Origin: Pleurocapsa minor HA4230-MV1
GTDB lineage: Bacteria; Cyanobacteriota; Cyanobacteriia; Cyanobacteriales; Xenococcaceae
DNA: 64,000 bases
Direction of reading: 5' to 3'
Assembly: GCA_019359095.1 (NCBI GenBank)
Contig: JAHHHZ010000001.1
Coordinates: 1 to 64,000 of the forward strand
Positions within the stretch are counted from its first letter, which is position 1; each line of letters begins with the position of its first letter. This document shows, in pieces, positions 48,330-56,516 of this stretch. The position numbers and the translations under genes were made by a program. The notes below the pieces were generated by a model. That model had not been told where the DNA came from. It worked only from the letters and a program-made list of their open reading frames with translations, and ran no database searches.

Positions 48330-48868
48330 ACAGTATTACCTCCAAGAATTACGGTCGAGATAACCTGAATTCCAAGCACGGTAAAAAAAGTAATGCAAAA
48401 AGATTTGACGACGTTACTAACATCATTACCATGCGTGGCACCCCATGCCGCCGCCGCCGCCATAGTAGCTAAACCTAAAATTACGACAATCCGAATAAAT
48501 GACCAAAAGCTTTTAACGGCGTTGGCATCTATCCCATCTGGACCACCAGAGCTAACAATCTGTGATGTCGCTGTTTCAAGCGCCTTAAAAAGTGCAGCCG
48601 AGTGGGCTGCGCTTTGATAAGATAAACAAAAAGTAACGGCTAAAGCAAAAATAATACTATATTTCCAGCTAAGTTCGATCTTGAAAAGATGATTGATTAC
48701 AAATGTGGTAAGAGCCGAAACTGCTATCGAAATTAAAAAGATAGCGAAAATCATCGGCTCTGTATAAACGAAGTACGCTAAGACTACAGCTATTAGCCGA
48801 ATAACCATATCTCTAGATTTTGAGTCTAGAGGTAATGAAGTGAGAAAACTATTACCAATTATATTCAT
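48326..48868 (-). CDS. VirB2/TrbC-like pilin candidate (180 aa)
   Basis: 180 residues, strongly hydrophobic. Three helices in the N-terminal half (VIRLIAVVLAYFVYTEPM; IFLISIAVSALTTFVI; YSIIFALAVTFCLSYQ) precede a pilin-like region, AAHSAALFKALETATSQIV, then two helices (IVVILGLATMAAAAAWGATH; SFCITFFTVLGIQVISTVIL). The last third looks like a VirB2 pilin with its short linker and two membrane segments; the first half could be a leader or an additional VirB2-associated part. Placement just before VirB4 supports this. Confidence 0.6.
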   Translation of the reverse strand: MNIIGNSFLTSLPLDSKSRDMVIRLIAVVLAYFVYTEPMIFAIFLISIAVSALTTFVINHLFKIELSWKYSIIFALAVTFCLSYQSAAHSAALFKALETATSQIVSSGGPDGIDANAVKSFWSFIRIVVILGLATMAAAAAWGATHGNDVSNVVKSFCITFFTVLGIQVISTVILGGNTV

Positions 48869-49701
48869 CAGATTTTTTGTTGCAAATTATTTTGAATTTC
48901 TTTTACCCTTTGGATTGGTTGTTTTTGCTTCCAGGCAACAAAGTTTTTTAAATTCGTGATAGAAATCTCATTTTTCTCAATCTCTACCAGCCCATTGCTA
49001 TGAATTTTTGCTTTGTAAACATTCAATCCATTCCGATCTTTTCCTGTAATTGATAAAATATTATGTTGAGAAAAAAAACTTTTAAATTCATAAAAACTTT
49101 CTTCAAATTTATCTAAATTAAATTTCCAAAATATTTTATCTTGAGTTTTAAATCCTTCTAGTAAATGTTCGGCTAATAAATTACCAGATTGTTGTTTTAC
49201 CAGACTTTTCTTGTCTTTTGGCAATTTATTAATGTAATCAATATCTTGATTAGTTAAATCATTTTTAAGCATTTGCCATTGCTCGTTATGTTTGGCTACC
49301 GCATGATAACGATCGCCAATTTTGATTTCACGAGCTTCTGCGGTATTAGATATAACAACCTTTCCCCATCGTTTACTCTCTACCAAATATGAATTAGATT
49401 CTGAGTGTTTGTTTAACTCGTCTAATACTTTAAAATATCTATGAAAATGACTATAGATTTCCTCCGCAGCTTGAGAATCTTCAATAGAATTTTGCAATTT
49501 AGCCCCAGGTTTGAAAGCAGCCGATCCAATCTTTCCAATTCCCGATACCGATTTAATTCCCAGTGAAATAAGATCTAGACCATCAATTTGTGAGCTATTC
49601 GATTTAATCTCATCGGCAAAACGATCTAATCGATCGAATGACTCTGCTGCCTCATCCGCGAGTAAATTGCCAATTTTTTTTTTTGGTTTTTGGGAACTCA
49701 A
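48868..49701 (-). CDS. First gene of the T4SS operon, hypothetical (277 aa)
   Basis: Not recognised. A basic and charged soluble protein with a helical N-terminal part (EAAESFDRLDRFADEIKSNS) and a compact C-terminal domain (FWKFNLDKFEESFYEFKSFF; YKAKIHSNGLVEIEKNE). It has no signal. Its stop and the next ATG share one base (TGATG), so the whole T4SS operon is tightly coupled from here. A cytoplasmic regulator or relaxosome adaptor is possible. Promoter in 49702-50132. Confidence 0.65.
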   Translation of the reverse strand: MSSQKPKKKIGNLLADEAAESFDRLDRFADEIKSNSSQIDGLDLISLGIKSVSGIGKIGSAAFKPGAKLQNSIEDSQAAEEIYSHFHRYFKVLDELNKHSESNSYLVESKRWGKVVISNTAEAREIKIGDRYHAVAKHNEQWQMLKNDLTNQDIDYINKLPKDKKSLVKQQSGNLLAEHLLEGFKTQDKIFWKFNLDKFEESFYEFKSFFSQHNILSITGKDRNGLNVYKAKIHSNGLVEIEKNEISITNLKNFVAWKQKQPIQRVKEIQNNLQQKI

Positions 49702-49879
49702 TTCACCATTTGTTTCGCGTTTTGCGCTAAATACGATTGAATTAGCTTATAACAATTAAATATTAAAAATCAATAATGACAATTTTTAAAAATACACTTA
49801 AAAATTATGATTTAAAATTTTGTAATGTAGTATATTTTTAGCAAAAGAAAATATTATTTTGTTATTTAACGGGTAAAAA

Positions 49880-49896
49880 TGTAATATCATATTACA
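49880..49896. promoter_or_regulatory. Palindrome TGTAATAT-C-ATATTACA (candidate operator)
   Basis: Eight-bp perfect arms around one base, about 180 bp before the T4SS start and 237 bp before the rightward gene at 50133. A good candidate binding site for the small protein at 50133 or for another plasmid regulator. Confidence 0.45.
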
Positions 49897-49910
49897 CTCG
49901 AAAAAATACC

Positions 49911-49964
49911 TGTATTTTTGCTTTCATGCGTATATTTTGGCTTAAATACACGTATTTTTGCTTT
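49911..49964. repeat. Three iteron-like repeats, TGTATTTTTGCTTT type
   Basis: TGTATTTTTGCTTT (49911-49924), CGTATATTTTGGCTTA (49929-49944) and CGTATTTTTGCTTT (49951-49964) are direct repeats spaced 18-22 bp. Centromere (parS/parC) or promoter iterons are the likely options because a ParA-like operon follows. Confidence 0.5.
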
Positions 49965-50132
49965 AAAAAAAGTTTACAAAGGCTCTTATGTCGTTGAGTC
50001 AATCTGAAAATTTACGTGTATAATTTGACTATAGCGCATCAATTTAAGTGCTAAAAGCTTTCATACATGCATTAGTTACAACGTTATTTCGTTTCAACAT
50101 GTAAACAGACTAATAAAATCTGATAGATATTT

Positions 50133-50432
50133 ATGATGCCAGAAGAAGAATGTAATAGCACTAGTAGCACTGACTATATTCAAATAAACTACAAAGGTGA
50201 TACGGATGAAGGAAAAATAATTAACTACTTTAGACGCAATCATGCAAAGCGAAGTCAATTTGTAAGAAACTGGATTGTTAACTGTTTTGCATATCCATAT
50301 TCCGTAGAACAGGGCGCTGAACCCATCCAAAGAATACAAGCTTGTATGGAATCAAAAGCCAATTTAGAGAAACAATTAGAGCAGGTAAAAGCCGATTTAT
50401 ACAGAGAAATCAACCGAAAAGAAGATAATTAA
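50133..50432 (+). CDS. Small protein upstream of ParA-like gene, possible DNA-binding partner (99 aa)
   Basis: Family uncertain. The N-terminus is acidic; the middle (IQINYKGDTDEGKIINYFRR, then NHAKRSQFVRNWIVNCF) resembles a ribbon-helix-helix pattern (a strand then a basic helix). A coiled-coil tail follows (SKANLEKQLEQVKADLYREI). StbA/ParR-type centromere binders look like this. It is followed at 8 bp by a ParA-like gene. The first ATG doublet (50133, 50136) offers two starts one codon apart. Confidence 0.6.
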   Translation: MMPEEECNSTSSTDYIQINYKGDTDEGKIINYFRRNHAKRSQFVRNWIVNCFAYPYSVEQGAEPIQRIQACMESKANLEKQLEQVKADLYREINRKEDN

Positions 50433-50440
50433 ATGTTCTA

Positions 50441-51313
50441 ATGAAACATCCAAATAAGACAGATGAAATTAAGATCGAGAACGAAGGTCAAACTGCTACT
50501 TCGTCTAATACTAACAGTATCTACATTGTAGGTGGAGAAAAAGGTGGAGTAGGTAAATCTTTTTTTTCACGATGCCTAATAGAATATTTTATTGCTAAGA
50601 ATTGGAGTAATTTATTTACATTCGTTGAAGCCGATCAAAGTATAGACGACATTATTCCTTTGTATCGAAACTTTTGTACTGACTCGATCGCGATCCAGTT
50701 CTCGGATAATAAATATGACCAAGACCAAGCGGATAAAATCCTGACACAAGTTAGTAAAAAAACGGTTTTACTCAATCTACCCTCTAATATCTCTAGTATG
50801 TTTGATGCTTGGGTAGAAAGATCTGGTTTGACTACTCTCGAATTCAAAGAATACTGTAGTAATATAGTATACTTTTTCGTGACAGATGGATGTTCACAAA
50901 GTGTAGAGAGATTTTTAGCTCAACTAAAGAAATATCCCGCACAGAGTCTTTATCATTGTTTGGTATTCAATCCAGGTCGATGTACCTCTGGTGGAGATTT
51001 TCGATATTTAGAAAATTCGTGTCCTGAGTTACTAAAAGCTATTTTAGATAACCAGATTCCTATATTAAAGCTACCTGAGATGACTCCATCACAGCAATTT
51101 TCTTGCGATCGCCAGAAAATTCCTTATGTCGAGCTTAAAGAATCAAATGATTTTCGCACTAAAAGAAATGGCACGGTTCTAATAGACAAACTTGAAAAAC
51201 TTTTCAATCCTTTATTCGATCTAAACCTATCTTCCGTAGAAGGTTTGGCTAAAATCGTTGAAGAACAGAAAGTTCATCGCGAGTCAAAATCACTTCAATA
51301 TTTGTATGGCTGA
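50441..51313 (+). CDS. Second ParA/StbB-like ATPase (290 aa)
   Basis: 290 residues with Walker A at about 30 (GGEKGGVGKSFFSR), where the KGGVGKS core has the deviant lysine of ParA/MinD proteins. TFVEADQSIDD follows at the switch position, replacing the usual DxDPQ with EADQS. The remainder has VLLNLPSNISSMFDAW and a YHCLVFNPGR block. StbB/MobD-type ATPases of this kind link plasmid positioning with conjugation. Context supports that: it is divergent from the T4SS operon and precedes a membrane protein and an AAA+ gene. It is unlike the shorter ParA at 3184. Confidence 0.8.
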   Translation: MKHPNKTDEIKIENEGQTATSSNTNSIYIVGGEKGGVGKSFFSRCLIEYFIAKNWSNLFTFVEADQSIDDIIPLYRNFCTDSIAIQFSDNKYDQDQADKILTQVSKKTVLLNLPSNISSMFDAWVERSGLTTLEFKEYCSNIVYFFVTDGCSQSVERFLAQLKKYPAQSLYHCLVFNPGRCTSGGDFRYLENSCPELLKAILDNQIPILKLPEMTPSQQFSCDRQKIPYVELKESNDFRTKRNGTVLIDKLEKLFNPLFDLNLSSVEGLAKIVEEQKVHRESKSLQYLYG

Positions 51314-51318
51314 GCAAG

Positions 51319-52083
51319 ATGGAAAAAGAAGAAAGATTAGAAGAAGCAAAGCAATTAAAGGAGGATCTTTCGTTTCTCAACGGCACGCTGCTGGACGAAT
51401 TTTTAATGCACAAGCCAAAAGAAGTTCAACGGCGAGTCCGTAAAACTGTAGAAATCTGGAAAATCGATCACAACGATCCATTTTTTTTAATTTTGCTTCA
51501 ATGTGGAATTACTCAGATATTATATGAACTTTTTCCGAATGAAATTCACCAAGCTTTCGACCACGGTAGAAGAGAATTAGTTAAAGTCATTGAAGAGTCA
51601 AAAGCCGAATTTTTGACAGATTTAACAAATCTAGTCGAACAGCAAGAAAGGTTAGCGTTAAATATTTCAACGGCAAAAATTAATACAGAGATTCACAAGA
51701 TTCTCAAAGAAATTAACCACAATCAAGGGGAGACATCTTTTACAGTTAGCAAGAAATACTCATTCCTAAAAAAAGCATCTTGTCTGATTGCCTTATGTTC
51801 TTTCGGCGTGGGATTTTTTGTTAATGAGACGGCGATCGCCAAAGAGCGACAGCAAAATATAGCCAGACATGATCGAGAAACTCTTAAATGGGCTAAGAGC
51901 AAGGAAGGTAAAGTAGCCAAAAATATTATTAGCTGGAATGACGATCTGGTAGATGGCAGTTGTAAAGATAAAGTTAATTCATTGGGTCTTAGTTTTCAAC
52001 TCGGTAATACCAAGACGACTTCTGGCTTCTGTGTAGTTTTTGTCGAGCCAGTTGAGCGAAGAGAAACTGGAGAACTAAATTGA
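51319..52083 (+). CDS. Hypothetical membrane protein of cyanobacterial plasmids (254 aa)
   Basis: Starts 5 bp after the ParA-like stop. A helical N-terminal region (RRVRKTVEIWKIDHNDPFFL, LILLQCGITQILYELFP) is followed by a coiled-coil-like stretch and one membrane helix at about 155-175 (ASCLIALCSFGVGFFVNE). A C-terminal periplasmic domain follows (SWNDDLVDGSCKDKVNSLGL; SGFCVVFVEP) with two cysteines. I have the impression of a cyanobacterium-specific plasmid family (possibly the one called DUF6753) but cannot confirm it. It may anchor the ParA-like protein or the AAA+ ATPase at the membrane. Confidence 0.65.
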   Translation: MEKEERLEEAKQLKEDLSFLNGTLLDEFLMHKPKEVQRRVRKTVEIWKIDHNDPFFLILLQCGITQILYELFPNEIHQAFDHGRRELVKVIEESKAEFLTDLTNLVEQQERLALNISTAKINTEIHKILKEINHNQGETSFTVSKKYSFLKKASCLIALCSFGVGFFVNETAIAKERQQNIARHDRETLKWAKSKEGKVAKNIISWNDDLVDGSCKDKVNSLGLSFQLGNTKTTSGFCVVFVEPVERRETGELN

Positions 52084-52084
52084 C

Positions 52085-52137
52085 GCACCCCAGCCTGAAG
52101 GGGACGCGAAGCTAATCCTTTAGGACGGGGTTTCAGA
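52085..52137. repeat. Dispersed repeat copy, between membrane-protein and AAA+ genes
   Basis: On the minus strand 52103-52124 reads CCTAAAGGATTAGCTTCGCG, 21 of 22 bases as at 60100-60121. CACCCC..GGGG flanks could pair. It lies only 16 bp before the AAA+ start and may reduce or terminate read-through. Confidence 0.6.
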
Positions 52138-52152
52138 CCCATTTATTAAACG

Positions 52153-53739
52153 ATGAAAGCGAATTGGTCAGATTTACCAAAATATAAAATAGCAGCGATT
52201 CAATTTAATTTAATCGATCGTTCTTACCTAATCTTAGAAATTGCTAAACAATACTCCGATCCTAGCAATATATATTTTTGGAATCCAAGTTATGATTACT
52301 TACAAAAAGCCGAAATAATTGAAAATGCCGTCAATTTTCATAATACTAATTATTGTGTTGAGGAGAAAATTACGGCAGTCGGAGAGAAAATTAGTAGCCC
52401 TGGAATCCTAATTTTTGAAGGTTCGGGAAAAATTAATTCCAAGTTAAATTACGAATTAAGAAACTACTATTTTCAAACAGAAGCAAAGCATCAAATAATC
52501 TTAATAGATTCAACGGTTTCAATTCCTCTTGAGCTATACGCCATGATCGCCGTGTTAGAGCTGGGAATTCCAGACCATGAATATATTAATTTATTGATCG
52601 AACCATCAACCGATGATTCGATCGCTCGATCTTTAGTTCGAGCCTGTTATGGTCTGCCCAGAGGGGAGATAGAATTGCTACTTAAAAATCATCTGCCCTC
52701 AAAGTCTTTAGTCGAAAACATTACTGATTTTAAAACGCATAAATTAGCTGCAAAAGGACTAAAAATAGTTCCCAAGCCAGATGTTTTTGCTGGGGGGCTA
52801 GATTTACTCGATCGAGATTTAGAGAAGATCGAGAAACTATTTACTCAAGAGGCAAAAAATAGAAATCTCAGACCGCCAAAAGGTTGTTGTTTATGGGGTT
52901 TGCCTGGTACTGGTAAATCTCTAGTCGCCAAGATGATGAGCATCAAACTAAATGCGACTTTGATCGCCTGTGACTGGAACCAATTGATTGATAATAACTT
53001 GACCCAATCTTTAACTAATTTAGAGTATGTCTTAGAGGTGGTCGATGGTATTGGAAACTGCATTCTATTTTTTGATGAGTTTGAAAAAGCCTTCGCAGGG
53101 TGGAATTCTAATAGCAACGGTGGAATCTTAGCTAAAATGGCTGGAAAGCTTCTGACTTGGATGCAAGATCATGAATCTCCTTCGATTATGTTAGCAACAA
53201 TAAATCATCTTGATATGTTGCCACCAGAGCTAATTAGGCGATTCAACTATATCTGGTTTTTCCCTTCTGATATGCATGATGGAGCGCAGTGGGAAATTTT
53301 CCAGCTTCATTTGGCGAAACATTTTCCAGGATTTCACGAGCAGCTTACGGATACTCAATGGCGGACATTATTTACGCATTATCGTGGTTGTTCCCCAGCA
53401 GAGATTGCTGGAGCAGTAGAACGGAGTCATCACGAAATTTTCCATAAAGAACTTCACCATGATCTGACCCCTGAAATTCTCTTAGAAGAACTTTACGCAG
53501 AACGGACAAAATTTAAACCTGCTGCTACTAATAAAACCATTTCAAATGCTTTAGCCAAGATTCTAATGGAGGCTGACTTTGCCAGACCTGTAAGGGGAAT
53601 AGACACGAGTAGATTCGCCCGACTACCTAGAGAATTATTTGAGAAAGATCCCGATCCCGACAAGTCAAAAGTTGGCTATGACGAGTACGAAGAATTGTAT
53701 CACAAACTCGTTCGAGTATCGGGTCAAGCTTTTTTGTGA
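52153..53739 (+). CDS. AAA+ ATPase, Ycf46-like (528 aa)
   Basis: The N-terminal half (1-230) has Ycf46-like sequence (NIYFWNPSYDYLQKAE; VLELGIPDHEYINLLIEPST; SIARSLVRACYGLPRGEIEL). An AAA+ module follows at about 230-460: Walker A GLPGTGKSLVAKM at about 252, Walker B NCILFFDEFEKAF, and sensor-type TINHLDMLPPELIRRFNYI with an Arg finger pair. A C-terminal segment (RGIDTSRFARLPRE) is less clear. This is a membrane- or complex-remodelling ATPase. The operon with a ParA-like protein suggests a role in plasmid maintenance or transfer. Chloroplast and cyanobacterial Ycf46 have been linked to photosynthetic and carbon adaptation, but plasmid copies are of unknown role. Confidence 0.85.
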   Translation: MKANWSDLPKYKIAAIQFNLIDRSYLILEIAKQYSDPSNIYFWNPSYDYLQKAEIIENAVNFHNTNYCVEEKITAVGEKISSPGILIFEGSGKINSKLNYELRNYYFQTEAKHQIILIDSTVSIPLELYAMIAVLELGIPDHEYINLLIEPSTDDSIARSLVRACYGLPRGEIELLLKNHLPSKSLVENITDFKTHKLAAKGLKIVPKPDVFAGGLDLLDRDLEKIEKLFTQEAKNRNLRPPKGCCLWGLPGTGKSLVAKMMSIKLNATLIACDWNQLIDNNLTQSLTNLEYVLEVVDGIGNCILFFDEFEKAFAGWNSNSNGGILAKMAGKLLTWMQDHESPSIMLATINHLDMLPPELIRRFNYIWFFPSDMHDGAQWEIFQLHLAKHFPGFHEQLTDTQWRTLFTHYRGCSPAEIAGAVERSHHEIFHKELHHDLTPEILLEELYAERTKFKPAATNKTISNALAKILMEADFARPVRGIDTSRFARLPRELFEKDPDPDKSKVGYDEYEELYHKLVRVSGQAFL

Positions 53740-53759
53740 AGTTGATACGACAGTTTATT

Positions 53760-53954
53760 TTAATCGATTGTCTTCTGTTGATTAGGCTGTTCTCTGGGAA
53801 CATTCAGAGGGTGATCGATTAAAAATCCAAATATTAAAAAAAAGATAGACCAGAAGGAAACCACAATTATCAATTTAATTACCGCTACATTGGCATGGTA
53901 CTGGGCAATTTCTTTAGTTACGGAATCAGCAATATCTTGATTTTTGTTTTTCAT
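53760..53954 (-). CDS. Small membrane protein (64 aa), tentative
   Basis: A one-helix membrane protein (IKLIIVVSFWSIFFLIFGFL) with a charged N-terminus (NKNQDIADSVTKEIAQYH) and a Pro/Gln tail. It is convergent with the AAA+ gene (20 bp) and divergent from the CHAT gene (63 bp). Length and sequence are plausible for a real small gene but there is no family evidence. Confidence 0.45.
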   Translation of the reverse strand: MKNKNQDIADSVTKEIAQYHANVAVIKLIIVVSFWSIFFLIFGFLIDHPLNVPREQPNQQKTID

Positions 53955-54017
53955 TTTCCAAGATAATTTAATCTTTTTTGATACTTAAGCATAATGTTTT
54001 AAGATAGCATCTTATCA

Positions 54018-56282
54018 ATGTATGTAAAAACAATGAATTTTAAAATTAATTTAGTAACGTTATTAATATTAACAACGATGGTTACGACTGAGAAATCGAT
54101 TTTAGCAGAAAATAGAGGCGCTGGTGCTACTACTGGCGATTTTTCTTGGCAAAAAGGCAAACCGATTGAAGCTATTGATTTGTGGCATGAAGAAGCCAAG
54201 TTATTCCATCAAGAAAATAAACGTAATTTGGAATTAGAGACAATTCTCAAGATTTCTCAAGGCTATACTCAACTTGGGCAATTTCGTCTGGCACTCTTGG
54301 AACTAGAGAAAGCTAAGAAATTTCCTGGGCTAAACTCTAACACAAAAGCTTTAATTAAATTGGGAATCGGCAACGCTCAAAGCGGCAACGGGAACTATAA
54401 ATCTGCTTTGATCGCATATCAAGATAGTTTAAACAAGAAAGTATCCTTAATTACTCTAAATAACTTAGTTAAAACTCTGCGAGAGCTAAAAACATCGGTA
54501 TTATTAGAGGCTGAAGAAATTATTAGGGCTAAAGATTCAAAAGACTATTATTCTCTTGCTAAAAGTTATGAATTACAGGCTAACGTTTATGCCGAGCGAG
54601 CGCTAATTTTAAGTAAGCAAGAAAACTCACTGGCTGCTGTGTCTGCTTTAGTTGAATGGAGTAAACTGGAACAAAACACTTTAAGCTTACATCAATTAGC
54701 TAAAGGTCAGGAAACCCTAAATAAACTCCCTCCATCTAAGCAGCTAGTCTATGTGTTAATTAACTGGGCAGGAGTAGATAATGATAGATCGGTATACTGG
54801 CTAGGCAAAGCCGATGCGATCGCCAAATCATATAAAGACCCTCAGCTCGAAAGTTACGTACTTCTCGAATTAGCCTATTTTTATCAAAAAAAGGCTAATT
54901 TAACTCTAGCATTAGATTATGCTAAAGAAGCCGAACTAAAAGCAAGCTCGACCTTAACTTCAGAAAGTTATTATCGTTCGCAAAAGTTAATAGCGGACAT
55001 TTATCAGGCACGAGGTCTGAAGGAGCTTGCGCTTGAAAAGTATAAAAATACAATCGACACAATTGACGTTCTAATAAAAACAGTTTCTTCTAGTAGTCCA
55101 AGCCGCGTAGTTAAGTTCAACAAAGAAATTCAGCCAATATATGAAGATACTTTAAAAATTATTTTAGAGCAGCCTGAATTATCTTCTCTTAGAGACGCTA
55201 TTGTAATTTCCGATCGACTGCGCTTGTTGCAACTCAACAACTATTTTGGCGAAGACTGTTTTGAAATAGAAAAGCAGCAGTTAAGCAATAGTTCCCGTAT
55301 TAAAAAAAATATGGCGATTCTAAATTCTATTGTATTACATGACAAAGTATATTTTATTTTACGATTGCCCGATGGTAGGATAATAAAAAGCGAAAAAATG
55401 ATTTCTAAGTCCGAATTGTATGAATCTGCTAAAAAGTGGCGCGCTGAATTAAACACTTCATACTCTTGGAGGTTCCGCCACCATTCAAGATATTTCTATG
55501 ATTTGATCGTAAAACCTTTTGAAGCAGAACTAGCATCGGTACAAGAAAAAGAAAAAGTCTTGGTTTTTATTCACGACGGAATTTTGCGTAATTTGCCGAT
55601 GGCTGCACTCTTTGATGGCAAAAATTATCTAGTCGAGAAGTGGGCGATTAGTTCCTCAATTGGCTTAAAAATGACAATTGAGCCATCTAAAGTTTTTTCA
55701 AAACCAACAGCATTGGTCTTTGGTCTTAGTAGTCCTAAAAAAGCAGGCTGGTCGACAATACCAAGCGTAGACCAAGAAGTTAAGAAGGTTGGAGAATTAA
55801 TAAATTCTAACCAATATTTAGATAGTAATTTTACAGAAAAAAACTTATCAGAGCAGTTAAAGCAGAAATCATATTCTGTATTGCATTTAGCTACACATGG
55901 ATATTTTGGCGGTACAGCAAAAACGTCTTACATATTAGCTTATGATAAAAAAATATCGGTTCCTGAATTAGAGTTTTTGCTAGAGAATAGTGTGAATGCG
56001 CCAAATTTGCTCGTGTTAAGCGCTTGCGAAACGGCTTTAGGCAGTAAGTTTTCAGTTCTTGGTTTGGCTGGTGTTGCTGCCAAAAGTGGTGTTAGCTCGA
56101 CGTTAGGGACATTGTGGCAAGTTGCCGATGCAGACCAAAAAGAAATGATAAATAATTTCTATACCAATCTTAATGATGATTTGTCAAATAAGGCGGTCGC
56201 TTTACAAAAAGCTCAAGTTAAACAAATTAGACAATTAGCTCATCCACAAAAATGGGCTGCTTTAAACTTAATTGGTAATTAG
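54018..56282 (+). CDS. CHAT-domain protease with TPR repeats (754 aa)
   Basis: A signal-like N-terminus (INLVTLLILTTMVTTEKSIL) is followed by about 300 residues of tetratricopeptide-like helices (YTQLGQFRLALLELEKAKKF; FYQKKANLTLALDYAKEAEL; ARGLKELALEKYKN) and a C-terminal CHAT (caspase-HetF-TPR) domain from about 430. The dyad is His in VLHLATHGYFG and Cys in LVLSACETALG; GVSSTLGTLWQVADA is also typical. It is predicted to be a periplasmic or membrane-associated cysteine protease. In cyanobacteria such proteins occur with DUF928, CHASE2 and TpsB genes; here those three are 20 kb away. An in-frame ATG at 54033 is an alternative start. Confidence 0.88.
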   Translation: MYVKTMNFKINLVTLLILTTMVTTEKSILAENRGAGATTGDFSWQKGKPIEAIDLWHEEAKLFHQENKRNLELETILKISQGYTQLGQFRLALLELEKAKKFPGLNSNTKALIKLGIGNAQSGNGNYKSALIAYQDSLNKKVSLITLNNLVKTLRELKTSVLLEAEEIIRAKDSKDYYSLAKSYELQANVYAERALILSKQENSLAAVSALVEWSKLEQNTLSLHQLAKGQETLNKLPPSKQLVYVLINWAGVDNDRSVYWLGKADAIAKSYKDPQLESYVLLELAYFYQKKANLTLALDYAKEAELKASSTLTSESYYRSQKLIADIYQARGLKELALEKYKNTIDTIDVLIKTVSSSSPSRVVKFNKEIQPIYEDTLKIILEQPELSSLRDAIVISDRLRLLQLNNYFGEDCFEIEKQQLSNSSRIKKNMAILNSIVLHDKVYFILRLPDGRIIKSEKMISKSELYESAKKWRAELNTSYSWRFRHHSRYFYDLIVKPFEAELASVQEKEKVLVFIHDGILRNLPMAALFDGKNYLVEKWAISSSIGLKMTIEPSKVFSKPTALVFGLSSPKKAGWSTIPSVDQEVKKVGELINSNQYLDSNFTEKNLSEQLKQKSYSVLHLATHGYFGGTAKTSYILAYDKKISVPELEFLLENSVNAPNLLVLSACETALGSKFSVLGLAGVAAKSGVSSTLGTLWQVADADQKEMINNFYTNLNDDLSNKAVALQKAQVKQIRQLAHPQKWAALNLIGN

Positions 56283-56516
56283 TATGGATTTCAGAATTAT
56301 TTTATACTTATCTATTTTGCTTCTGCTCATGGAAGCTTTTTGACAGATATATTTCATCAATATTTGCGAAATTTTCCTATATCCAAGCTTGAAGCTATAG
56401 AAGCAGTAATCTTTTACAAATATTGATGGTTGAAGTACAGCCTAAAATCAAATTTCTCAATTTGCTAAATTTAACTTCCCGAAAAATTTTCTTTCTCACA
56501 AAAGCTAGAATTAAAG
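56283..56516. other. Gap before second PstS-like gene
   Basis: 234 bp with no gene beyond a 19-codon ORF at 56284 (MDFRIILYLSILLLLMEAF) that has no support. It contains the second copy of the 23-bp repeat (56450-56472) 44 bp before the PstS-like start, a likely regulatory position. Confidence 0.4.
56450..56472. repeat. 23-bp repeat, copy 2 of 2
   Basis: Identical to 28722-28744. Starts AAATTTCTCAATTTGCTAAA, with AAATTT at both ends and AATTT in the centre. Located 44 bp upstream of the PstS-like start. Confidence 0.5.

Larger units (their letters stand above)
49702..50132. promoter_or_regulatory. Divergent promoter region between T4SS operon and RHH/ParA operon
   Basis: 431 bp, very AT-rich, no gene. 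It contains a 17-bp palindrome (49880-49896) and three iteron-like repeats (49911-49964), and near 49991-50032 sequence TTTACGTGTATAATTTGAC that could hold a -10 box (TATAAT) for the rightward genes. This is the obvious switch point between transfer and partition operons. Confidence 0.55.
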
